Of a stretch of 31,442 bases of DNA, positions 25,296 through 31,442 are shown one piece after another. The notes below the pieces were generated by a model that was given only the letters and a program-made list of their open reading frames with translations, made no database searches and was not told where the DNA came from. This stretch comes from Bacteroidales bacterium. GTDB lineage: Bacteria; Bacteroidota; Bacteroidia; Bacteroidales; UBA932. The stretch spans positions 1 through 31,442 of the forward strand of contig JAFXPV010000110.1 of assembly GCA_017527625.1 (NCBI GenBank), read 5' to 3'. Position 1 is the first letter of the stretch. Each line of letters opens with the position of its first letter. The position numbers and the translations under genes are program-made.

Positions 25296-26495
25296 TTACT
25301 TGTAGAATACGGAATCGAAGAATTCCTGCATCTTCTTGGCGTAGGGGACACCGAACTTCTCGAAGGTATCCTTCGTGCGCTGGTCCGGCTTCCAATCGAA
25401 GAAAGCGTGGCTGGCCCCGTCGATGAGGATGTACTCGACCCTCTGGCCCTTATCCTTCATCAGCTGCACATACTCCTCCATCGGCTCGCGGCCCACAGTA
25501 CGGTCCAGCGTACCCAGCGTCAGGAACTGCGGCACGGCACGCTTGCGAACCTCCGGAACGTTGTCCATCGGCACAACCTTGACAACCTCCTCCTCCGGCA
25601 TATTCCTCACGAAGCCGGCCAGACTCTTGGCATCGAACACACCGTAGCTCGGCGCGGCAGCCTTGATGCCCTTCAGCCAGCGGCGGGCATGGCCCAGCCA
25701 CATACCCTTCGGCATATAGGTCGGCACGAAACCGTCCTTGCCCACGCGCTCCACAGCGTCGATGCAGATGGCAGACAGATGGCCGCCGGCGCTGTCGCCG
25801 GTCACAGCCAGCTTGCGGCGGTTGAGGCCGTAGTCCTTCGCGTGCTTCTGGATGTGCAGGATGGCACCGTAGCAGTCGTCGATGAGGTCAGTCATAGTAT
25901 TGGGAGTCTCGTCGCCGTCGCCATTGTTGATCCAGCGATAGTCGATGCTGAAGACCACATACTTGCCGCCCTTGATGAGCTCGCGGGCCAGGCCGCGCAT
26001 AATGTCCTCGGTGTTCGAAGACCAGCCGCCGCCGTGGATGATCACGATGCCCGGCAGATTCCTGGCCCCGTCGGGGATGAAGGCATCGTACTTCAGCGGC
26101 TTGACGCCGGGCTTGGCATACTCGATGTCCTGGATGACCTTGTAGCCCTCGGCGCGGGAAGCCTCCATTATCGAAGCCCCGAGGCTCATAATGTTGCCTT
26201 CCACCTTGACGTCGAACTCCGGCTCCATCGACTCGATGTTCACAGGCCAGCGGACAGTTTTCGTCATAGCCAGATAGTAGCCGCTGTCGAAGGTCCAGCC
26301 GGGCTCGATGTCGCTGACCTTGACGTGCAGCACAGTGCCGGCCGGCACCATACCGTCTTCAGGCACTGCGGGAGTCACCACCATCTTGGCGTGCTCCGGC
26401 TGTACCACATTAACTCTGAAAGCCTCTTGGGCATACGCAGCGGCGCCGACGCCCACCAGCATCATCACCGCCAGAAAAAAGATTCTCAGTTTCAT
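25296..26495 (-). CDS. Secreted alpha/beta hydrolase (carboxylesterase-like)
   Basis: The 399-residue protein has a Sec signal peptide (to about residue 22, AAAYAQ). A beta-rich N-terminal domain of about 100 residues follows, then an alpha/beta hydrolase domain with the oxyanion motif HGGGW (154-158), the nucleophile Ser235 in GDSAGG and the His in GASHAFFDW (about 363). This is the HSL/BD-FAE-type carboxylesterase pattern, found in enzymes that deacetylate or de-feruloylate plant glycans. The N-terminal region EHAKMVVTPAVPEDGMVPAGTV resembles an Ig-like repeat domain. It lies 45 bp downstream of fcl on the same strand and may be read from that operon; no own promoter was recognised. Confidence 0.85.
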   Translation of the reverse strand: MKLRIFFLAVMMLVGVGAAAYAQEAFRVNVVQPEHAKMVVTPAVPEDGMVPAGTVLHVKVSDIEPGWTFDSGYYLAMTKTVRWPVNIESMEPEFDVKVEGNIMSLGASIMEASRAEGYKVIQDIEYAKPGVKPLKYDAFIPDGARNLPGIVIIHGGGWSSNTEDIMRGLARELIKGGKYVVFSIDYRWINNGDGDETPNTMTDLIDDCYGAILHIQKHAKDYGLNRRKLAVTGDSAGGHLSAICIDAVERVGKDGFVPTYMPKGMWLGHARRWLKGIKAAAPSYGVFDAKSLAGFVRNMPEEEVVKVVPMDNVPEVRKRAVPQFLTLGTLDRTVGREPMEEYVQLMKDKGQRVEYILIDGASHAFFDWKPDQRTKDTFEKFGVPYAKKMQEFFDSVFYK

Positions 26496-26540
26496 ATAGA
26501 TAGGATTTAAATACTCGATGTCTGTCCCTGAAGTTAAAGT

Positions 26541-27482
26541 CTACCTTTCCGCCCGCACGGGATTCGTCAGGAAGTCCTCGTAGGCCAGGCGGATGCCGTC
26601 TTCCAGCTCCGTCTTGTAGGTCCAGCCAAGCGCAGTGGCTTTGCTGACGTCCAGCAGCTTGCGGGGAGTGCCGTTCGGACGGGTGCTGTCCCACTCGATG
26701 CGGCCGGTGTAGCCCACCACGCGGGCCACCAGCTCCGTCAGCGCCTTGATGCTAAGTTCCTTGCCAGTGCCGGCATTCACAGTCTCGTTGCCGCTGTAGT
26801 TGTTCATCAAAAAGACGCAGAGGTTCGCCAGGTCGTCCACGTAGAGGAACTCGCGCAGCGGACTTCCGTCGCCCCAGCAGGTCACGCTCGGCAGCCCGGC
26901 CACCTTCGCCTCGTGGAAGCGGCGGATCAGCGCCGGCAGCACGTGGCTGTGCTCAGGGTGGTAGTTGTCGTTCGGGCCGTAGAGGTTTGTAGGCATCACG
27001 CTGATGAAGTCGGTGCCGTACTGGCGGTTGAGGAATTCGCAGTACTTCAGGCCGCTGATCTTGGCCAGCGCGTACGCCTCGTTGGTCTTCTCCAGAGCGC
27101 CGGTGAGCAGGCAGCTCTCCGGCATCGGCTGCGGCGCCATCCTCGGATAGATGCAGCTGCTGCCGAGGAACTCCAGCTTGCGGCAGCCGTTGCGCCAAGC
27201 GGCGTGAATCACGTTCATCTCCAGAATCATATTGTCGTACATAAAGTCCGCCAGCGCATTCTGGTTGGCTACGATGCCGCCCACCTTCGCTGCCGCCAGG
27301 AACACGTACTCCGGCTGCTCGGCCTCGAAGAACGCCTCTACATCGGCCTGCCGGGTGAGGTCCAGCTCCGCGTGCGTGCGCAGCACCAGGTTGTCATAGC
27401 CCTGCCGCCGCAGCTCCCTCACGATGGCGCTGCCCACCATCCCGCGGTGGCCTGCCACATATATCTTACTGTTCTTTTCCAT
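26541..27482 (-). CDS. fcl: GDP-L-fucose synthase
   Basis: The 313-residue enzyme is a short-chain dehydrogenase that epimerises and reduces GDP-4-keto-6-deoxy-mannose to GDP-L-fucose with NADPH. It has the Rossmann motif [11 protein letters not shown] (10-20), the GSSCIYPR motif (108-114) and the YxxxK pair Tyr137/Lys141 in YALAKISG. I chose ATG 27482 ([14 protein letters not shown]); a start 36 bp further upstream would add residues that do not fit. It overlaps the FkbM gene by 17 bp, showing tight coupling. With gmd in the same operon, the cell can make GDP-L-fucose from GDP-mannose for capsule or glycoprotein fucosylation. Confidence 0.96.
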   Translation of the reverse strand: MEKNSKIYVAGHRGMVGSAIVRELRRQGYDNLVLRTHAELDLTRQADVEAFFEAEQPEYVFLAAAKVGGIVANQNALADFMYDNMILEMNVIHAAWRNGCRKLEFLGSSCIYPRMAPQPMPESCLLTGALEKTNEAYALAKISGLKYCEFLNRQYGTDFISVMPTNLYGPNDNYHPEHSHVLPALIRRFHEAKVAGLPSVTCWGDGSPLREFLYVDDLANLCVFLMNNYSGNETVNAGTGKELSIKALTELVARVVGYTGRIEWDSTRPNGTPRKLLDVSKATALGWTYKTELEDGIRLAYEDFLTNPVRAER

Positions 27483-28188
27483 ATTTGAAAAGGGTTGTAT
27501 ACAGAGTCCTGCCCGCAATCGAGTAGCCCTTCGCGTGCAGGAACTGATAGATCTCGTCGTCGGAGAGGTCGTCGAGCTCGCTCTCGCACTCCACCAGTAT
27601 GAACTGCGGCAGATACCTGGTCCAGTCGTTCGATTTGAGCACGTCGAAGTCCATCCCCTCCACGTCGATGGTCAGAAGGTCGATGGGGGTGCCGGCCGGC
27701 AGGTGCTTGTCCAGAATGTCGGCGAGAGTGCGGGTCTGGACCTCGATGCGGTCGATGATCTTATACTGCCGTCCCAGGTGGATTTTTCCGTCCCGCTCTT
27801 TTGCAAGGGCCGGGTCGAAGGTGTTCAGCGCTCCCTCATTGAAGACGTAGAAGGTCAGCTTCTCGCCGTTGCCGATGCCGACGTTGAGGTTGATGTCGCG
27901 TCTGCGCCGCCTCGGGAAGGCCTTGAAGAGGCTGGGGGTCGGCTCGATGTTGATGCCGCGCCAGCCCCGCCTGTAGAAATAGGCGGTGTTCGAGAAGCGG
28001 TAGGGGTGATGCGCCCCCACGTCCACATAGAAGCCCTTGTGCTTCTTCCCCTCGTAGTAGAGGGACAGCAGCATATCCTCGCCGGCCTGCGAGTAGAAGC
28101 GGCGGCCATACAGCAGCCCCGGCGCCACCTTGTCCAGCACCCGGCTTACAAAAAGCTTGAAACGTTTGAATGCGGATATGTTTTCCAT
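27466..28188 (-). CDS. FkbM family methyltransferase
   Basis: The 240-residue protein carries the FkbM-type SAM-dependent methyltransferase core: [15 protein letters not shown], the glycine motif [17 protein letters not shown], and the acidic [18 protein letters not shown] that follows the methyl-donor domain. FkbM proteins O-methylate sugars or polyketides. Between GDP-fucose genes, methylation of a fucose-containing glycan is a plausible role but not shown. I chose ATG 28188 ([11 protein letters not shown]); an upstream ATG at 28269 would read through the tail of the preceding gene. It is 13 bp behind the unknown gene and overlaps fcl by 17 bp. Confidence 0.87.
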   Translation of the reverse strand: MENISAFKRFKLFVSRVLDKVAPGLLYGRRFYSQAGEDMLLSLYYEGKKHKGFYVDVGAHHPYRFSNTAYFYRRGWRGINIEPTPSLFKAFPRRRRRDINLNVGIGNGEKLTFYVFNEGALNTFDPALAKERDGKIHLGRQYKIIDRIEVQTRTLADILDKHLPAGTPIDLLTIDVEGMDFDVLKSNDWTRYLPQFILVECESELDDLSDDEIYQFLHAKGYSIAGRTLYTTLFKYGKEQ

Positions 28189-28201
28189 TGTCTTAACCCA
28201 T

Positions 28202-28672
28202 TTATCTTGACGGCATATCTCCCGACCATCCGTGGCCGAGGTCCCAGTGCTCGTCATATACGTATTCAAAGTAGGGAAGTGAGAACTCCTGCTCCAGAAG
28301 TCCCGTCAGCTCTTCCTGCACCGGTTCTGCCCAGTGTCCCACCAGCACGATGAACTTGTCGATGTTCCAGGCTACACGTCCGCGGGGGATTTGAGTGTAA
28401 TCGCCCTTGAACTTGGTGTCCAGGTGCTTCGCCTGCGCTTTGAAGAACTCCTTGGCCCAAACCTGATGATGCAGGGTAGGGTAGTTTATAAACGGGAGGC
28501 CCTTCTCAGCAGCCTCTTCGACCATCTTGGGAGTAAGTTCTTTCTTACGTACTCCGAAAAAGGCGTGGTCCTGCGGATCATACTCGAAAAGTCCTACGCA
28601 AGGCATTTGCCTATCAAAGGACTTCAGATCCTCCATCAGTGCCTTGCGCTCTTCATCGGTCAGATGTGTCAT
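28202..28672 (-). CDS. Conserved protein of unknown function in the GDP-fucose operon
   Basis: The 156-residue protein is unrecognised by function. It is soluble, with no signal peptide or membrane segment, and has an ordered mix of helices and aromatic strands: [57 protein letters not shown], and [20 protein letters not shown] near the end. The pattern of conserved-looking Trp, His and Asp residues at the C-terminus could make a catalytic or binding site, but none is known to me. Its ATG overlaps the gmd stop by 4 bp and the FkbM gene follows after 13 bp, so it is firmly inside the operon. It may serve fucose metabolism; that is context only. Confidence 0.75.
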   Translation of the reverse strand: MTHLTDEERKALMEDLKSFDRQMPCVGLFEYDPQDHAFFGVRKKELTPKMVEEAAEKGLPFINYPTLHHQVWAKEFFKAQAKHLDTKFKGDYTQIPRGRVAWNIDKFIVLVGHWAEPVQEELTGLLEQEFSLPYFEYVYDEHWDLGHGWSGDMPSR

Positions 28673-29838
28673 TTGCCAACTTCCTCCAAATCGTGTTTCA
28701 CCATTATCTTCACGAGCTCCTCGAAGCTCGTCTTGCGCGGGTTCCAGCCGAGTGCCTTGCGGGCCTTCGACGGATCGCCCAGCAGCTGGTCCACCTCCGC
28801 CGGCCGGAAATACTTCGGATCCACTTCCACGAGCGTACGGCCCTCCAGCGAGGAGCCCGGCAGCCCGGCGGCAGCATCCAGTCCGATGCCGTTCCCCGGA
28901 GCGCATCCGGCGGTTTGTGAGCTGGCCTGTCTGGCTGTACCCAGGACCTGTGCCCTGCGGTCTTCCACGCATATGCCCTTCTCGTGGACGCCTTCGCCCT
29001 CCCAGCGCAGCTCGATGCCCGCCTCGCGGAAGGCCAGGGTGCAGAACTCCCGCACGCTGTGGTTCTCGCCCGTCGCGATTACGTAATCGTCCGGCCGCTC
29101 CTGCTGCAGGATGAGCCACATACACTCCACATAATCTCCCGCATACCCCCAGTCGCGCAGCGCATTCATATTGCCGAGGTACAGCTTGTCCTGAAGCCCC
29201 CGGGCGATGCGCGCCGCCGCCAGTGTGATCTTGCGCGTCACGAACGTCTCGCCGCGCCGCTCGCTCTCGTGATTGAAGAGGATGCCGTTGCAGCAGTACA
29301 TACCGTAGCTCTCGCGGTAATTTTTCATAATCCAGTAGCCGTAGAGCTTTGCCACGCCGTAGGGACTGCGCGGATAAAAGGGCGTCGTCTCCTTCTGCGG
29401 CACCTCCTGCACCATACCGTACAGCTCGCTGGTGCTCGCCTGGTAGATGCGGCAGCTGTCCGTCAGGCCGGCGATGCGTACAGCCTCCAGCAGCCTCAGC
29501 ACGCCCAGAGCATCGGCCTCCGCCGTAAACTCCGGCACCTCGAAACTCACCTTCACGTGGCTCTGCGCCGCAAGATTGTATATCTCGTCAGGCTTGATTT
29601 CGATGATGAGCCGGATGAGGCTGGAAGAGTCCGTCATATCGCCCCAGTGCAGATTCACCAGACGCTTGCGCTTCATATCCCGCACCCACTCGTCCAGGTA
29701 CAGATGCTCGATGCGCCCCGTGTTGAAACTCGAACTGCGCCGCAGCACCCCGTGCACCTCGTAACCCTTCTCAATCAGGAACTCCGCCAGAAAACTGCCG
29801 TCCTGGCCCGTAATACCCGTAATCAGTGCCTTCTTCAT
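28669..29838 (-). CDS. gmd: GDP-mannose 4,6-dehydratase with an internal insert
   Basis: The enzyme converts GDP-mannose to GDP-4-keto-6-deoxy-mannose, the first step to GDP-L-fucose. The NAD(P) motif is [15 protein letters not shown] (6-20). The catalytic residues are in QASTSELYG (133-141) and Tyr160/Lys164 of YGVAKLYGY, and [15 protein letters not shown] is conserved. At 389 residues it is longer than the usual 350-360. The extra ~43 residues (about 290-332, DNA 28843-28971) sit between GVHEKGI and [18 protein letters not shown], where relatives have only a few residues (such as DVAT). The insert is GC-rich and low in hydrophobics. Both sides are well conserved, so the enzyme may be active with a surface loop, or the insert may be harmful. 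It is 17 bp behind the lipoprotein gene. Confidence 0.93.
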   Translation of the reverse strand: MKKALITGITGQDGSFLAEFLIEKGYEVHGVLRRSSSFNTGRIEHLYLDEWVRDMKRKRLVNLHWGDMTDSSSLIRLIIEIKPDEIYNLAAQSHVKVSFEVPEFTAEADALGVLRLLEAVRIAGLTDSCRIYQASTSELYGMVQEVPQKETTPFYPRSPYGVAKLYGYWIMKNYRESYGMYCCNGILFNHESERRGETFVTRKITLAAARIARGLQDKLYLGNMNALRDWGYAGDYVECMWLILQQERPDDYVIATGENHSVREFCTLAFREAGIELRWEGEGVHEKGICVEDRRAQVLGTARQASSQTAGCAPGNGIGLDAAAGLPGSSLEGRTLVEVDPKYFRPAEVDQLLGDPSKARKALGWNPRKTSFEELVKIMVKHDLEEVGK

Positions 29839-29855
29839 ATAACTATCAGAAATTA

Positions 29856-30848
29856 TCAGACTTCAATCAAATTAAATTCAATCGACCCGGAGTACTCCTT
29901 GACGGTGGCACTCAGGATCAGCACAGTGTTCTTGGGGGCAGGGGAAGTCATCGTTCCGCTGGCGCTCACATCCTTCAGATCCTTCCCTCCACTGATGAAA
30001 GTATATGTAACGTTCTTGCCGGCAATTGTGAGATTACCGTAGAACACTTCCTTATTCTCGAAATTAACTGCCAGAACATTATTGTCGTACAGTTCAATGT
30101 TGGTAACCTTGTACCCGGCCACCTTGCTGACATCGAACTCGGCCCCGTTCCTCTCCGCCATCCTGGCCATCTCCTCAATGTCGCACCCCTTGAACCCCGC
30201 CATAATGCTGATCCCCCCGCCGCTGACATTGAGAATGCAATAATCCACCGTCCACGTCCGCACCACCTTGGCGTTCGCCACGGGACTGACGGGCTCGGAG
30301 TTGCCGCCGTTATTGCCGCCAGAGTTTCCGCCGCCGGAATTGCCGCCGCCAGAGTTACCGCCGTTGTTGCCGCCGCCGGAATTGCCGCCACCGGAGTTAC
30401 CACCGTTGTTGCCTCCACTGGAATTGCCGCCGCCAGAGTTACCGCCGTTGTTGCCGCCGCCGGAATTGCCGCCGCCAGAGTTACCGCCGTTGTTGCCGCC
30501 GCCGGAACCTCCGCCAGAGTTTCCTCCGCTGTTTCCCCCGTTGGAACCACCTCCATTATTGCCGCTTCCGGATCCGTTACCACCATTCCCGCCATTGCTT
30601 CCGCCACTGGATCCCCCGTTGTTGTTCCCGCTACCGCTTCCCCCGCCGCTGCCGTCATTTTCCCCGGAACTATTGCCGTGCTTCTTATGGAAGCCAAATA
30701 ACGAACCGACGTCCGGATGCTTATCATCGTCATCCTTGTCCGGCTCCGAGATTTCCTCCTTGGACGGCTGCTCAATCTTTGAGCAAGAAGTCGCAAGAGG
30801 CATAATCACAAAAGCCGCAGCCAGGAGTATGAAAACAAACCTTTTCAT
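29856..30848 (-). CDS. Lipoprotein with Gly/Asn/Ser repeat linker
   Basis: The 330-residue protein has a lipoprotein signal peptide ending LATSC (Cys22) and an acidic/lysine stretch [14 protein letters not shown]. About 130 residues are built of Gly, Asn and Ser in 14-residue repeats, followed by a compact C-terminal domain of about 145 residues ([17 protein letters not shown]...[13 protein letters not shown]). The C-terminal domain is beta-rich and not recognised. Such a linker would hold the domain away from the membrane, probably at the cell surface. I chose ATG 30848 (MKRFVFIL), which gives the proper signal peptide. A perfect -7 box lies 15 nt upstream. It is the first gene of the operon with gmd, so a role in glycan display or adhesion is plausible. 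Confidence 0.78.
   Translation of the reverse strand: MKRFVFILLAAAFVIMPLATSCSKIEQPSKEEISEPDKDDDDKHPDVGSLFGFHKKHGNSSGENDGSGGGSGSGNNNGGSSGGSNGGNGGNGSGSGNNGGGSNGGNSGGNSGGGSGGGNNGGNSGGGNSGGGNNGGNSGGGNSSGGNNGGNSGGGNSGGGNNGGNSGGGNSGGGNSGGNNGGNSEPVSPVANAKVVRTWTVDYCILNVSGGGISIMAGFKGCDIEEMARMAERNGAEFDVSKVAGYKVTNIELYDNNVLAVNFENKEVFYGNLTIAGKNVTYTFISGGKDLKDVSASGTMTSPAPKNTVLILSATVKEYSGSIEFNLIEV
30313..30522 (-). repeat. 42-bp coding tandem repeat in the lipoprotein linker
   Basis: About four to five 42-bp units encode a 14-residue pattern such as [14 protein letters not shown]. The recurring landmark GTTACCGCCGTTGTTG (plus strand) appears at intervals of exactly 42 bp. Units differ only at a few third positions. 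The wider Gly/Asn tract runs to about 30660. Confidence 0.85.
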
Positions 30849-30863
30849 AAAGCGTAATCTCCA

Positions 30864-30871
30864 CAAAATTA
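30864..30871 (-). promoter_or_regulatory. -7 promoter box for the lipoprotein-gmd-fcl operon
   Basis: Minus strand TAATTTTG fits TAnnTTTG exactly, 15 nt before the ATG. A TTTTTG about 22 nt upstream could act as the -33 element. Confidence 0.6.
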
Positions 30872-30936
30872 GCCATAATTTTCATTCCATAGCCAAAAAC
30901 ACCAATAGAAAACCCCATCGCCTACACATACCTCCT

Positions 30937-31281
30937 CAGAGAAAAATGCCCAAGCGCATAAAATGACTGTGCTGCGCATTTCCTCATACCATGCGGCCTT
31001 AAACCCCTGTTTCCCCGGAAAACAGCCGCATATAATGAGTTTTTACCAGGAAAATGTCATTATATGCGGGGAAAATGAGCGAGCAGGTGTTTTCATCGCC
31101 TAGTCGGGAGAAAACTACGTCTTCCCTGCCATAGAATGAAATATACTGCCCATTCTTTCATCCTGAGGCAGGAAAATCCACAATTTCACGGAAAAACCTG
31201 CCTCAAAATGGAAAAACCAGCCACTTTGTACATTCTGAGACAGCAAAGCCAGATTTGGAAAAAAAGACAAGGTCGGTTTTT
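30937..31281 (-). repeat. Long structured repeat, copy B
   Basis: This is the inverted partner of 5677-6019. Read on the minus strand it starts at 31281 and ends at 30937, heading towards the lipoprotein gene. Shared blocks include the H1 stem (GTCTCAGAATG with CATTTTGAGGC, a G-T pair replacing T-A), the H2 stem (CCTGCC with GGCAGG) and H3 (ATGCGGC with GCCGCAT, 30991-30997 and 31025-31031) around a loop of different sequence. A one-base T insertion near its beginning shifts any reading frame relative to copy A, which argues against a protein. Nothing else was recognised between it and the promoter at 30864. Confidence 0.88.
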
Positions 31282-31305
31282 GGGCAGAAGGGGCTGCGTG
31301 ATGGC

Positions 31306-31388
31306 GAAGTTTCCTCCAGCGCAGCCGAGCTGCACTAGGAAAACTTCTTTTTGGGACCGGTTATTTCCCGGCAAAGCCGAGAATAACC
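31306..31388. other. Two further hairpins beside repeat B
   Basis: GAAGTTTCCT (31306-31315) pairs with AGGAAAACTTC (31337-31347), with one bulge, and encloses GCAGC cga GCTGC (31321-31333). A second hairpin follows: GGTTATT (31359-31365) with AATAACC (31382-31388), enclosing CGGC aaa GCCG. A T7 run comes about ten bases later. No gene is visible from 31282 to the window end, so this may be the 3' end of an element or transcript continuing outside. Confidence 0.6.
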
Positions 31389-31442
31389 TATAAATTCTTT
31401 TTTTGTCGGTGGCGGGAGATGGGGCTGGGAGAATCGGCGGAG

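Noticed and set aside
25407..26510. Open frame antisense to the alpha/beta hydrolase
   Set aside because: The hydrolase has signal peptide, HGGGW and GDSAGG motifs; the antisense frame has none.
30313..30522. CRISPR-like repeats
   Set aside because: The repeats are in frame within a lipoprotein gene and have no unique spacers.

Overview
The window looks like chromosomal DNA of a GC-rich member of the Bacteroidales (Bacteroidota), probably an uncultured gut or rumen lineage. The signs are BACON-domain and C10-protease surface proteins, a Wzi-type outer-membrane protein, a TupA-like ATP-grasp protein, GDP-fucose synthesis genes, and TAnnTTTG -7 boxes typical of Bacteroidota promoters. The genus cannot be fixed from the sequence alone. 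No tRNA, rRNA, CRISPR array or transposase gene was seen.

Layout. (1) 1-3.9 kb: trmN6, then a leftward three-gene glycan-assembly operon (GT-A glycosyltransferase, TupA-like ATP-grasp protein, CgeB-like glycosyltransferase). A palindromic repeat lies between the first two of these genes. (2) 3.97-5.6 kb: a rightward envelope-stress-like unit of ECF sigma factor, single-pass membrane protein and Spy/CpxP-like periplasmic protein, ended by a strong terminator. (3) 5.6-6.2 kb: non-coding DNA with a long structured repeat and a 14-bp tandem repeat. (4) 6.2-12 kb, leftward: lepA, thyA (broken by an in-frame stop), folA, a sodium symporter and a membrane acyltransferase. (5) 12-14 kb: transketolase, rightward. 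(6) 14.2-15.5 kb: a leftward nucleotidyltransferase-GHMP kinase fusion. (7) 15.7-21.7 kb: a rightward run of GH3 glycosidase, two tandem paralogous CBM48-like/CE1-like esterases and a Wzi family protein; the enzymes suggest hemicellulose side-chain removal. (8) 21.8-25.3 kb: a small helical protein with a calcium-loop motif, then a BACON/PKD-like lipoprotein translationally coupled to a C10 cysteine protease. (9) 25.3-30.8 kb, leftward: a Gly/Asn-rich lipoprotein, gmd, an unknown conserved gene, an FkbM methyltransferase, fcl and a secreted alpha/beta hydrolase. Gmd and Fcl together convert GDP-mannose to GDP-L-fucose. (10) 30.9-31.4 kb: a second, inverted copy of the long repeat.

The most interesting signals are: a ~345-bp non-coding element present twice in opposite orientation about 25 kb apart (~95% identical over its first ~220 bp, with several hairpins kept in both copies); thymidylate synthase cut at codon 215 by a TAA with the full C-terminal coding sequence intact behind it; a ~43-residue extra segment inside gmd; and two palindromic repeats, one inside the coding region of trmN6 and one providing the stop codon of a glycosyltransferase.
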